Shown here: piece by piece, positions 33,661 to 44,808 of the stretch
Numbering within the stretch: the first letter of the stretch is position 1
Layout: each line of letters opens with the position of its first letter
NCBI GenBank assembly: GCA_029204225.1
Contig: CM055104.1
Location: forward strand, 52,942,294-53,006,293
DNA length: 64,000 nucleotides
Source: Diphasiastrum complanatum
Taxonomy: Eukaryota > Streptophyta > Lycopodiopsida > Lycopodiales > Lycopodiaceae
Reading direction: 5' to 3'
The notes under the pieces: model-generated
What the model was told of the DNA's origin: nothing
What the model saw: the letters and a program-made list of their open reading frames with translations, nothing else
Databases searched by the model: none
Program-made: the position numbers and the translations under genes

Positions 33661-34531
33661 TTCAAGATGCAAGATCTTGGAAAAATTCATTACATCTTAG
33701 AATTAGAGATTGACTTCCATAATGAGAAAGCTTTTATTTGTCAATCCAAGTATGGTCTTTCAATGTTAAAAAAGTTCAACATGCTAGATTGTAAGAGTTT
33801 GATACTCCTATGGAGCAAATTGTAAAAGACCCTAACAAAGGTGATGAAAGATCCTTCATGGAAATCACTCTTTTTAGGAGTCTTATAGGCTCCTTAATTT
33901 GCCTCACCATAACTAGGCCTGATGTAAGTTTTAGTGTTCATAAGTTGAGCCAAGCTATGCAAAATCCTACTATTCATCATTGGAAAATGGCCAAAAGGGT
34001 ACTTAGGCACATATCTTCAACCTATGATTACGGTTTGTTATACAAAAGTGAAGATCTTTCTATTGTTGGCTATTCTGACTCGGATTTTGCTAGTGATAAA
34101 GTAGATCAGAAATCTACAAGTGCGTACGTCATATACCTTGGAGGAAATTTAATATCTTGGCTTTCCAAAAAGCAAGATACCATATTACTCTCATCTTACT
34201 TACTACGACAACAAAAGAAGTGCTTTCAATCAAGAGGTTGCTTGTGGAGCTAAAGATTATCAAGGAAGATGATCTACCATTGATCATGTGTGACAATATT
34301 TCAGCACAAGCCCTTGCCAACAATCCAATATTTCATGCAAGGAGAAAACACATCGAAGTTGCACATCACTTTGTGAGAGAGACGCTGATTGGAGGGGAAA
34401 TCTACTTGGAGCACATCGACACATCATCTTGTATTGCAGATTTGCTCACCAAACCTTTGAGCAAAAATTTCTTCATCAAGCATAGAGCCAATCTTGGAAT
34501 AATTCCAAGATCCATTTTCAAGTCAACATAG
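33661..34531 (+). pseudogene. pol: RT end and RNase H of element 3
   Basis: The open part 33810-34253 has TRPDVSFSVHKLSQAMQNP and the RNase H start YSDSDFASDKVDQKSTSAY with WLSKKQDT. After a small deletion at about 34195 the frame continues to 34531 with VLSIKRLLVEL, CDNISAQALA, RRKHIEVAHHFVRE and LLTKPLSKNFF. Normal order for copia. Confidence 0.88.
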
Positions 34532-34536
34532 ATTAA

Positions 34537-34549
34537 TTTTTAAGAGGAG
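34537..34549 (+). other. Polypurine tract of element 3
   Basis: TTTTTAAGAGGAG directly precedes the LTR start TGTTGAAAAAT. Confidence 0.65.
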
Positions 34550-34960
34550 TGTTGAAAAATAAAAAATCATCTATCTTGACTTTAGACTTTTGGCAAACAA
34601 ATTTCTCTGTGTATGTGATGTTTCATATTGTTAATGCCAAATTTGGCCTAGAAGAAACTCGAGCTACATGGTTTCTTGAGACTAGTTGGTCATATACAAC
34701 ATGCATATAGAATATAGACATAGAAATGTCAATAATGGGCTTGTAGAAACTCATGGCACATCTCATGCAATGGTTGTATGTGCCTTCTCATTATGTGTGA
34801 TGAATGGTGAGTGATAGATGCATGTTATGAGTGCTCTTGCCTTAGTTTTTTGAAGCTAGATTGCTTGTATCTTGTGAAAGATAGATCTAATTGCAATCAC
34901 ACACACCTTAGGAGATCATTCACATTGTTTCAGATGTCCTCACACGTGTGAAAAGTACAC
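34550..34960 (+). repeat. 3' LTR of element 3
   Basis: It starts TGTTGAAAAATAAAAAATC and ends near 34959-34961 after CACACGTGTGAAAAGTACA. It contains the perfect palindrome CACACGTGTG (34941-34950). It shares blocks with the LTR at 13361-13853 and the reversed LTR at 6856-7646. Confidence 0.7.
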
Positions 34961-35306
34961 ACATTGCTTATGGTACTTCATGGCACACAATATGCCTTCA
35001 CCATTCTCATGAGGTCTTGCATTGTTTGTCATTATATTGAGTCCACTTAGTCCTCTCTACTTGGCAATTTAGTCACTTTTCTAGGTATTTTGCAACAACT
35101 CTTGGAGAATACACTGGTTTTCCCTTTCAATACTATTGCCAAATTATTCACTTACTCATTTAGTAGCTTTGTTGATCTAGTTTCTGTAGTTTAGTTCTTT
35201 GACGATTTGGATGTCGATGGAGCTCATATTATCAATGTAGGATATGGATGTCTAATTTTGATATTTCTGATAGTGTCAAGGTTCTTCTAGAGTATATTTG
35301 GAGAAG

Positions 35307-35466
35307 GCTCAAGTGCATATAACTTGATGTAACATTAAGTGTAGCTAAACGTGTCAAATTTGCATTGTGTATCTTAGAAAAAAAAAGCTCAAGTGCATAT
35401 AACTTGATATAACATTAAGTGTAGCTAAACATGTCAAATTTGCATTGTGTATTTTAGAAAAAAAAA
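35307..35466. repeat. 80-bp tandem duplication
   Basis: Two exact-period units, 35307-35386 and 35387-35466, each starting GCTCAAGTGCATATAACTTG. They differ at only a few sites, all C/T or G/A type (GATGTA/GATATA, AAACGTG/AAACATG, ATCTT/ATTTT). Confidence 0.85.
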
Positions 35467-35473
35467 TCTGACT

Positions 35474-35856
35474 CTCATTAGAGGAGTTCTAAATCCAAAA
35501 AAGACCCTTTGTAAAGATTCTTTTTATATTTTTTCTCAATTTTTTCTTACACACGGACTAATCAAAACACTCAAATTTGAAATCTACGTAACGTAACTTT
35601 TTGAGTCCACATTTTGATTCCACACTAAGAATGGCATAACTTTTTAGTGGTAAGTCCGAATTTAGCGGAGTTTAGTGCATTGGAAAGTGCTTGACAAGGG
35701 CTTTCCAATGATATGTTAGATGACATAATTCTGAGCTAAGATTAAAAAGTTATGGCAAGTCAAAGGTATTAGTGTTATAATATTTTAATAATATAAACTA
35801 CATCTTGCACAAATTCTTAAAGGGGTCTTTTTGGAGCTCAAAACTCCTCTAATGAG
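35474..35856. mobile_element. Foldback/MITE-like element
   Basis: Outer inverted repeats CTCATTAGAGGAGTT (35474) and AACTCCTCTAATGAG (ending 35856) extend inward for about 45 bases with mismatches. Inside, GGCATAACTTTTTAG pairs with TAAAAAGTTATGGCA-type sequence (about 35631 and 35741), and CATTGGAAAG (35678) pairs perfectly with CTTTCCAATG (35701-35710). About 383 bp with no coding capacity. A similar left end, TCATTAGAGGAGTTAC, occurs at about 14120. Confidence 0.65.
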
Positions 35857-35869
35857 TGAGATATGAGCT

Positions 35870-37640
35870 TTTCAAAGGAGAAGAGGATATCATTGAAGGT
35901 GAGTTGGGAGTTCCAAAATGCTCCCAAAAGGCTCATCTTGGTGACAGTCCCAAAGGACGCATTTTTATATTTCAAGAAAGCCCCAAACCAAGTCTACAAC
36001 AACATGCCTAATCTCTGATGTATGGTTGTGGATAAGCTAGTGTATATGAGCTAGCCACTTAGTTCTAGGAGTTGAGCAAACTTTGGAGCTATTGAGTCAT
36101 GATGATGCTTAGTGCATATTGGACAAGAGCCATTGACATCTCTTGATGCTTCTTGCCCAAGAGCCACAACAAAGCCACTTAAATCTTTGAAAAAAAGCAA
36201 GGCCAAAAGATTGAGCATTATAAAGTCATATCTTGACTGTGAGGGGAGGAAAATAGAAATAGATATATGGGGAGATAGGTGGAGCAAAGCTTAGAAATGA
36301 GGCTTGCTCCAAAAATAGTCCTAGGTCCTAGGTTCGCTTACTAGTGTCTGTTAGGCTTCATTCCCAAGATTCTTCATGGCCAAGTCAAATTTGGTTTGAA
36401 TGCACCTCTTTGTGCTTAGGGTTGACGAATTCAGGTTTTAATTCTAATTATTGCTAGTTCAAAGGAACACTTTTGAACGTTTAAGGATGAGCTCGATTCA
36501 AGGGTTTCTCACTTGGACGGTGGATGTTATGTTGTTATGACTATTCTAATGGCTTGCCTTGTTGATTGTCTTACAATGGGATGCTTGCTTAGTTATCTAC
36601 CAAGTTGGTTTCCTTTGCAATGTGATGGACAATCGGACTATCTATAAGTTGGCATATGTGCGAAAATGTGTTGGTTGGAATGGGTAGGGTAGGTGTTAAG
36701 GTGGAAAAATCACTAAGGGGTGGCACCCTAGAGGTGATGGTGCAATATACTAATTTAGTTTCATGAGTGACAAGTGGGCTTTTCTCCTTCCAAAATTTAA
36801 AACACTCCCATCAGATGGCTCCATAAAAATTGAAACTCACAAGGAAAATTGGGGAAGCACTCACTTGGAAAAAAAAACTTGCCTTACAAAATCAAAGCAC
36901 ATGAGTTGTTGAGTATAGTATCTAGGTAGGATAGTGAGACAACCATTCTTACTTACATGATTCAAAAAAACAAGGCCTAATGCATTTGTGAAGTATATAG
37001 TTGTCTAGATACCTCGTGAAGTGATTTCAGTTCATTTCGGCTGGTGTTCACTTGCTAGAAATGAACCTTGCCCATTTGGGTAGGGCATTCCTCCATGAAG
37101 GTCTTTGCTGCATTGAAAGCCAATATATTTCCAAATGGGTTTGCCTCGCAAGCCAATATTTCATCCGGCAAAAAAAAAAAACATTTCATGCAAATGTTTA
37201 CACCCCGGCCTTTACTACACTTTTGAGAACTTGATCATGCCTTTGTGAAAGCACAACGCCGGACGCCCTCTGAAACTATGATGAAAATTCAGACCCAAGA
37301 CAAAAGTGTATTTTCATTGGAATGGCATAATCTACCAGCTCCTTAAAACCATTTCATGATGATGATCAATGGATACATCTATGAATTCACAATTCTGCTG
37401 CTATCTATTTAATTTATGCATCCACAGAATGCTGTTGAATGGGTGGGTTAGTTTGCAGCAAAGATCCGAAATTGGTGGTTGCATTGTACTTGCCTTTGGT
37501 GTGTGATTTGGGTGACATACACATAAAACATATTCAGTCTTGTAGAAGATAGTGCATTAGCGCATCAAGTGAGGCCATTAAAAAAAAAGCATAGAGTATA
37601 AAAATCAGTGTACAGAATTCTTATTTGAAGAAAAATTCAT
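35870..37640. other. No gene recognised
   Basis: Spacer with scattered short frames and no domain, splice or repeat signal I can support. It may include old retroelement leader or LTR sequence. Confidence 0.5.
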
Positions 37641-37645
37641 CAGTT

Positions 37646-37727
37646 GTGGACGTGCCGGAGTGGTTATCGGGCATGACTAGAAATCATGTGGGCTCTGCCC
37701 GCGCAGGTTCGAATCCTGCCGTCCACG
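37646..37727 (+). tRNA. tRNA-Ser: tRNA-Ser (anticodon AGA)
   Basis: 82 bases. The acceptor stem GTGGACG pairs with CGTCCAC, with discriminator G. The A-box-like part is TGCCGGAGTGGTTATCGG. The anticodon stem CATGA/TCATG holds loop CTAGAAA, anticodon AGA at 37679-37681. A long class II variable arm GGGCTCTGCCC follows, then a T-arm GCAGGTTCGAATCCTGC with an intact B box. No intron, and CCA is not encoded, as expected for a eukaryotic nuclear gene. A T-rich run just downstream at 37736-37748 suits Pol III termination. It reads UCU codons in cytosolic translation. Confidence 0.95.
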
Positions 37728-37735
37728 GAATAGCC

Positions 37736-37748
37736 TTTTTTTTCTTTT
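37736..37748 (+). terminator. Pol III terminator after tRNA-Ser
   Basis: TTTTTTTTTC run 9-20 bases after the tRNA end, adequate for RNA polymerase III termination. Confidence 0.6.
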
Positions 37749-37749
37749 G

Positions 37750-38670
37750 TAAAATGCATCATCTCCCATGTCTTATAGGATAAATGGAACTACTTTGGAG
37801 GTGGGCACTTGAAGATTAGAGCTGATGCTTCATGTGATAATCCACCATCTCAACAAGCTAAGAGACATCCTAGTTCACACTTGAGCATCTATGGAAGCTT
37901 TCAATGCCCAAAGCTCACAAATTGGAAGAAGATGGAAGTAGTTTTGCTTAATAAAAGTTGAATGGACAAGGCTAAAAAAATGAACTCTAAAAGGTTAACA
38001 AGAATCATGAATGTCTATTGGAAGCCAATTTAAGTTTGTAAGTCATAGTAGTTGGTAGTTAGAGTCCATATGGGAGGGATAGTTTGTTTTGGGGTCCATA
38101 GATCATGTCTAGGTAATGTTGTGGTCCAACACTTTTTGCTTCTCTGCCATGGCGCTCACAGACGAGTTTCTTGGCAATGTGCCTGTATAAGAATATGGTT
38201 AATGATCAAATTGTGTACTTTTTGCTACTTGTGTGTTCATGTGTGATTGATCTTGTGTGATTTTTCGACCTGTTATTTCAATTGCTAGAAATTCTTTGTT
38301 AATTACTTTAGAGTGTGAGTTATATCAGTAGTTGGTTTAGTTAGCCAACAATGGCTATGGGCCCATGAATCATTTGATGCCATGTCTAAAAGCAAGAAGA
38401 TCGTTTCTCTCCAACATGAAAGAGAAGGATCTCGAATCATTTGCATATCTTTTTGTTTTTCTATAAATCAGGCACGAGCACACACAAAAAGCAATGCAAG
38501 AAGAAGGAATGGTTGCTGGGATTATAAAACGAGACTCCAAAATAGTTGAAGAATTGAAAGAGTGTAATTAATCCTCAAAGGGTGAGGTTTGTGGGGAGTG
38601 GATGCGAACACAGAGGTCTGTGAGATCAATGTACAAGGCATTCCACTTTATCACTAACAACATGAGATCA
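37750..38670. other. No gene recognised
   Basis: No supported gene. 38341-38670 could be further decayed LINE sequence on the minus strand, because the LINE RT remnant begins just beyond, but I see no motif. Confidence 0.4.
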
Positions 38671-38671
38671 T

Positions 38672-39003
38672 TTACATGAAAGAGGAGAAGGCTTTCTGGT
38701 TGATTTGTGTACCATTGGAAGAGTTATGATCGCACAAGTGCAAGAAGTCTAGCTTTATGCAAGTAGCAAAGATCTCAACCCAAGCTATTCTATCAAATGC
38801 TTTTTCTAGGTCCAATTTTATGAAATTGTTATTGCATTTATGAGAAGAAAACACCAATGACAATCTAGATATTGAGGACATTGTTAATGATATGGCGACC
38901 ATTTGCAAAGCCATATTGTTCATCATGAGCAATCTTCCAAGTGATAGGGGTGATCGCGTTTGTCAAGGCCTAGGCAATAATTTTGTATGGTACTATTTTC
39001 AAA
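38672..39003 (-). pseudogene. LINE (non-LTR) reverse-transcriptase fragment
   Basis: Minus-strand pieces read AHDEQYGFANGRHI (the Q.GF..GR.I motif of non-LTR RTs) and then FIKLDLEKAFDRIAWVEIF. The latter is the 'KLDxEKAFDRxxW' catalytic block with the first RT aspartates. It is broken by a frame change around 38890 and a stop near 38970. The rest of the element is not recognisable. Confidence 0.7.
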
Positions 39004-39008
39004 TCAAA

Positions 39009-39072
39009 AGCCAGAGTGGTTATTGAGCATGACTAGAAATCATGTGGCTTTTCCTACACATGGAATCAAGAA
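39009..39072 (+). pseudogene. tRNA-Ser pseudogene fragment
   Basis: It matches the tRNA-Ser at 37646 from the D arm through the anticodon stem, including CATGACTAGAAATCATGTGG. It then diverges in the variable and T arms and lacks the acceptor stem. Nearly all changes are C-to-T or G-to-A (CCGG to CCAG, ATCGGG to ATTGAG). It abuts the LINE RT fragment. Confidence 0.75.
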
Positions 39073-39079
39073 CGCAATG

Positions 39080-41090
39080 TAAGTCCAGTTTTCAAGGTTC
39101 TATACAATTTATTATATGTAAGATGAAAACATTACAAGCTCACTAGGCATTCCCACCATCTTTGCCATTTCTTGGTTGTGATTCTTGTAATGGGCTCTCT
39201 TGCTATCTGGCTTCATTTCATGTTTGCAACAAATTTTTTTGTTGCCACTGTCTCCTTTGATGTTGATGTGACCACAAATTGCCATTTCATAGGATCTCAC
39301 ATTCCTTCGGCCACTAGTTGTTATACAAAAGAAAATGGTCTACCTAAAAAGTGATCATTATATAAAGTGTTCTTATGACTTAATCGAGTCCTAGGCACTA
39401 GGCACTTAGATTTAAGAGTAAAATGTCTTTTTACCAGGTTGCAAGTCAATCCCTAAGAAACGATCTTGATTTCAAGACTTTCTATAATAGTGGGAAAAAA
39501 ACTCACATTTAGAGGAAATTGAATAGGTTCTAGATGGGCTTGTATCTCACCATGATCCATGATCTCAAAATCAAAATAATATAGAAGAAAAATGATTTCG
39601 ATCAAACTCCTTGGATGATGGAATTGAGAAGTTGAAGGTTGGAAATAAGGTGGCAATTCTTAAAAGTGAGTTGATAAATTTGCACTTATATTGCAACTTA
39701 TAAAAATCGATCATGTATAGATGTAACCACTTATTTTGACATCAACATGCTTTTTGATGTGTCTTTCCTCTTCGCACTTCCTCTCACTTGGATTGTGCTT
39801 TTCTCCACCTTTGTTGGACAATGTTTGCACGGGCCTCTTATTGCATTTTGTTGTGGTGAGAATAACTTTTGAAAAGGTATGAGGTGTCGTTTTCTCTCTT
39901 TGCTTGCTTGGTCTTAGTTTTTTTTGTTGGTTCTCCAATCTTGTGTTTGATTGTATGTCTCAATTGGTATACAACTGCTTATGTGTGTCAAAATTCTAGT
40001 GCATGTACTTTTCATTGCTTTCTTGTCATTTTGTATTTGTGCCAAGTTTCTATTGCCTCTACCTTTCTATTGGTTATTTATCTTTCAATGAATGTTTGTC
40101 TTTGGTTAGTATTTTCCACTTTTCTTAGTTTGTATGATGGTAGTTGAGGTTGTTTATTTGTTGGGCCTTTGCGTGCATTTTTACTTTCTTATTTGTTAAT
40201 GTTGATGTATGTCTACAATATGTGTTTAGTGCCTCTTGTCTTTTTTGTTAGATGTTGTTAGGATTTTAATATAGATAGATATTCTCCTTTTAATTGGTTG
40301 ATTCATTTGATTGTTGGGTTGCTATACAAGGCTCTCGATTGTTTGTTGGGTGGATACACAAGGCTCTCATTTTTCTATCGTTTTCTTGGATTTGGTCGTC
40401 GATGTTTTTGCTTTCTATTTATTTGATAATTGGGGCATTTAGGTGCTTTGTCTTACTTTTGTCCTTTTGCTAGTATTCGAGTTTGCTTTTCATTGACACA
40501 TTTCGTACGAGATCTGGCCCTTTGCGTCTCCCTCTTGGCCCTTCGTTTAGTTCATTTCCTCTATCTTTTCACTAAGTTTTTTCTATGAGAATAAGCATTA
40601 TCTTTAGTTTTGGATTCGCTTCATTCTTTAGTTCTCTCATTTTATTGGTCTTTAGAACTAAGAATTAATTCAAATGATTAGCTTGGCATCCAAAGCTTTT
40701 TTGGTCCTAGGTCCAAACCCCCCTTGGAAACCAAGATGCATTTTGTTGGTCTTTTAATATGTCTTGATTTTATCTACTACTCTCACTCACTCATCAACCT
40801 TTTGTAGATTTTTTACTGAACTACGACTAATTTTTAAGTGAAAAAACAACATCGAGGTCACACATGCTTCACATCTATGCAAGTTTATTGTTGAAAAATT
40901 CATATGTGATTAAGAGGTCACTTTGGGTTTAGTCACACTATTCATGAAATAAAACTTATTATTTTCTAAAAAATAAAAGTTTTGTTAGTTCAAAGCTTTA
41001 AGACATTTGTTAAGTTTTTACAAAATTTACTTGCTTTTTTAGTTTAAGCAAATTTGAGCGTGTTTCATTTATTTTGTGCATTCCCAATGA
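39080..41090. other. No gene recognised
   Basis: T-rich spacer. The open frame at 39869-40147 encodes only a biased Leu/Val/Cys/Phe string from T-rich DNA and is not credible as a gene. Confidence 0.5.
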
Positions 41091-41095
41091 TTTTC

Positions 41096-41097
<2 letters not shown>

Positions 41098-41133
<36 letters not shown>
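41098..41133. repeat. (CT)n microsatellite
   Basis: Uninterrupted CT dinucleotide repeat of 18 units. Confidence 0.97.
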
Positions 41134-41134
<1 letters not shown>

Positions 41135-42720
41135 AACAAGTCCTCATTTTCAAACACTAAACTTGAAAATAATCTGAATTTTCAACATTATAGTTACATT
41201 TTTCTCTTGCTTCATTGATACCATCCACTTTTCATATGAGTCTTGTTTTTGCGCAAATGATCAAAAGAACACAACATGGATAATGAGACACATAAGCCAC
41301 TTTTTGTAGCGTTTAGTAAAATTCATCAGAACGATCATACTCGTAGGTGGAATTTGGATGGAATTCTAGAACTCTATTACTAACAAGATAAAAATTCAAT
41401 TAGAAGACTTGATCACCCAAAGTCACAATCAATTTTCTTTTTCTTAGTGAGAAAAGCGTTCAACCTCTGCAATTATTAGAACTAATACAATACTTTTCTT
41501 TAAATAGCTCCCCAAATTGAAAAAAATCAAAACTGTGAAAACATCGATTACATTATCTTAGTAAAAAAATCTTGTTGGGAAATTCTTTCACTAAATTTGA
41601 TTTTTATAAAAAGTAGTTCACATTCAAGTACACCAATTTTTTATTTTCCTTATCAGGGGACTAATTTATGAAGAGGAATTCCTAAGAAAATAACTAGGAC
41701 AAAAAAAGTTGTGATTCAATCTCTTTCATTCGAACAAACTTGCTTGAATTTGCAATCTCACATTAGATGCTTATATTATAAACCTCTACAAAAGGACATT
41801 TGTCTCATTTTCTAAGGTGAATGCACAAAGGCAATCATTTCAATCTCATGGCACTCCTTTTCTTGTTATGTCAAATCAATATCTTAGCAAGTGTCGGAAT
41901 AAAGGTGGCTAACACCACTAGAAGGTCCAATGGGTGCTTACCTACAAACACCATGCTTCTAGGTCTAGGCTTGGTTGTTCAGGAAGGTACAAGAAAATTC
42001 AAAAGTGATGAGGTAGTAGGCTCACACCACTACACAAGCTAGTGGTGCCACCCCTCACTCATATCTAGTATTGGTGATTGTTGCTATTTATGGTTAATTC
42101 TAGATGAAAGCTAGTTAAAACATATTCAATATAAGCGAACCAGATCATAATGTTTACTACTCATAACAAGATTCCTCATGTGCTTGAATGTATGTTAAAA
42201 GGACAAAAATGAACTCACATACAAGTAGCTTCAAAGAATTTTTACAATATCTTACAATGTGGCATGGTTCTCAAGCTTGTGCACTTGTCAAAGAAATTAT
42301 ATGTATGCACCAGATTATGAATCCATGTTTTATAAAACCATTGAGAAACATGTGTAAGATGTATAAATGACTCAAATGCTATAATTTTATATTTTTTTAT
42401 AAAGCCGCAGTGACAAAAAAAAAAGAGCCTAGTTTACACATAAAAATTTGCTTCAATCATTATTAATATGTAGAGGTTATTGTACTATTCCAAATTGTTT
42501 GCAATGTAAGGAGATCTTGCCAATTCTTGTCAAGGGCTTCCAACGATTCTAAATATGGAACAAGTACAATTTTGGCCTCTTTATCTTCAATATTTGCACT
42601 TGAAATTTTGGAGTGTTTGTACTCCAACTTTGCTAAACCTAATCTGACAATATTTTTGACAACATCTTCCATAGGCATTTCAATCTGAAAAATATTTGAG
42701 CCCAAAATTAGTCGCAAAAA
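41134..42720. other. No gene recognised
   Basis: AT-rich spacer. Small frames at 41821-42042 and 42188-42370 show no motif. Confidence 0.5.

Positions 42721-42722
<2 letters not shown>

Positions 42723-42778
<56 letters not shown>
42723..42778. repeat. (CT)n microsatellite
   Basis: Uninterrupted CT repeat of 28 units. It creates an Arg-Glu string in a minus-strand open frame, which is an artefact. Confidence 0.97.
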
Positions 42779-42780
<2 letters not shown>

Positions 42781-42789
42781 ACCCTTCAC

Positions 42790-44750
42790 GTGTTTTGTCC
42801 TCCTACCTTCCTCTTGCTCATTCTTTCCCCCCACGCTTCCTGTTATCGTAGTTCTCACTCAATCTCTCTCTTTTGCAATGTCTTTCACTCATCCATGCAT
42901 GTGTTAGTGTAAAATAGAATGGACCTTGGTGATAGCATAAATACATTTGATGAGGCCTCAATGAATTAAAGATGGTGGGATTTGGTCCTGCCAAGCATTA
43001 AGCTAGGCACTTAAGGCCCAAATGTAGGCAATTTGCTCTCTAGATTTGGTGAGAATTACCATACTTTATGATCAAGTATTTTCAACAAATTGTGTCGGCT
43101 GAAATGAACATCTTGGACATTTTGATTGACAAAACATATACATAAAATTAATAAAGTACTTAAGTAAATTGAATACAATGTTGTGGGTTTGTTTGATTGC
43201 ATATTCACAGCTGGTGTTCTTCATTACTTGCAAAATTTTGACAGTTGTAAGGAATTACCACTAACATTGTCATACTTAGCTATCAACTCTTCTCAATAGT
43301 TCACTTTTTAAATAACATATTATGCTACTTTCCACTTCGCCTTGCAAAAGCCCAAAACTTTATTCATATTTGAAAGCTAGGAGATCATTTCCCCCCCTAA
43401 CAACTATCCTATGATTTCTTTTGTTATGTTCACCCTTCACTCGCCCACCATCATGCCATGTCAATGGCTTTGAATACCATCATCCTTGTATAAGTGTGCA
43501 TTAGCATATAATAATTTCAATTGTCACTTATTTGCCAATTCTACTGCTTTGTCATTATTACTTGCCGTTGTCATCATCAAACTCCCAAATGTCAGAAACC
43601 CATGTGGGTTGATATACTCATTGGTACCATTGCACTGCTTGTGTAGAGTGACAATGCACTATGGACATTTGAAAACGTGCAAGAACTCCCCATATTGAAA
43701 GACTATCATACATTTTATCTTACAAATAAAGTTGTCCACTAAGAGATAATCAGGTCTTGGTTGTATACAAACACCAAATACTTTCATTGCTCATTTCACT
43801 AGGTTACAAAGTTTGTTTTAACCACCACCACTAGATTGTCATCACCTATCTTGCATCATCCTTATTTCCCATTTATTTAGTGGCTATACATTTCTTGTTA
43901 TTGGTGTTCTATTTTCTAGTTTTAGAGTGGTGCATCAACTACACTCTTATGCACAAAGTCCTAGATATTATGAGCCACACATCGACATGCTGGGTAAAAT
44001 GATTACTATTGATTGACCCTTCAAATCAAAGTGATGAATCTATGCCTATGATAGCTCATGTGCTCATTTTAATTGGTCAAAACAACATTGTTTCTATTGA
44101 ATATCAAGTAAATTCCAACAATGCCTCCAACTCATTTTTTAGAAAACATCTATCCAATGCCTTTGCCTTCATCACCATCTGACTGCACTCCACCGAAGAT
44201 TATGCCAAGATCACCACTTTTCTGGCTTTTCCTCAAAGATGCATAATCTCACTAATAAGCGTTGCCAACACAAATTCCAAAAACCAATGTCAGCCCTTGA
44301 ACTTCGGCTAAATTCAGGATATTATTGGCTGTAACTGTGCGCAATTTCATCATTCTACACAGGCAGATTGGGCACATTTAAGATCAGAGTTTCAGCGCTT
44401 CTTCTTCTTCTTCCAGCGAGCTGTTTGTAGAGGTCCTTTTGCTGCATGAAGGCACACCTTTTTCAGCAGGATCAGCGTATTTTAGTAAGCTAGTTCGGCG
44501 CATTACTATTGGAGCCCAGTGCACTTTCCAGCAAAACTTATTAGTGAAGCTTGAAGCTAGCTTACGGTTAGCGGCCAGTCAAAGTCATTGCATGTCTAGC
44601 TGAAGTCATTCTTCCGACAAACGTTCAACGTTCAGCTAAGAGTCTACCAACTTGTCCTAGAACCGACTTGTCCTAGAACCGTTCGAACCGAAGCTAAAGG
44701 GATATCTTTGGTGATCACCTTGGCAAGTGGGCTTCGATCAGAGCTAAGTC
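42790..44750. other. No gene recognised
   Basis: AT-rich to about 44.2 kb, then a more mixed stretch (44300-44750) that is probably the leader of the following gag. No LTR or primer site was identified for it. Confidence 0.45.
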
Positions 44751-44808
44751 ATTGTCCTTTTATCTCTCAGTTTGTTTTACGTTTTGCCTTTCATCTTCGA
44801 ACTCCAAA

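Larger units (their letters stand above)
18990..34960 (+). mobile_element. Element 3: copia host element of the nest
   Basis: This plus-strand Ty1/copia element is split by two later insertions. In order it holds the end of the 5' LTR (to 19398), a primer site (19399), a leader to 20116, [element 1], gag, protease and the first part of integrase (25737-27328), [element 2], the rest of integrase, RT and RNase H (32899-34531), a PPT and a 3' LTR (34550). Removing both inserts with one copy of each 5-bp duplication restores gag and integrase continuity. It is old: many stops and internal deletions. Confidence 0.85.

Noticed and set aside
39869-40147. 92-codon hydrophobic plus-strand frame, membrane-protein-like
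   Set aside because: T-rich DNA gives Leu/Phe/Val/Cys by composition; no start context, neighbours or homologue recognised.
42463-42858. 131-codon minus-strand open frame with an Arg-Glu string
   Set aside because: The frame is held open by a (CT)n microsatellite; the flanks show no domain.
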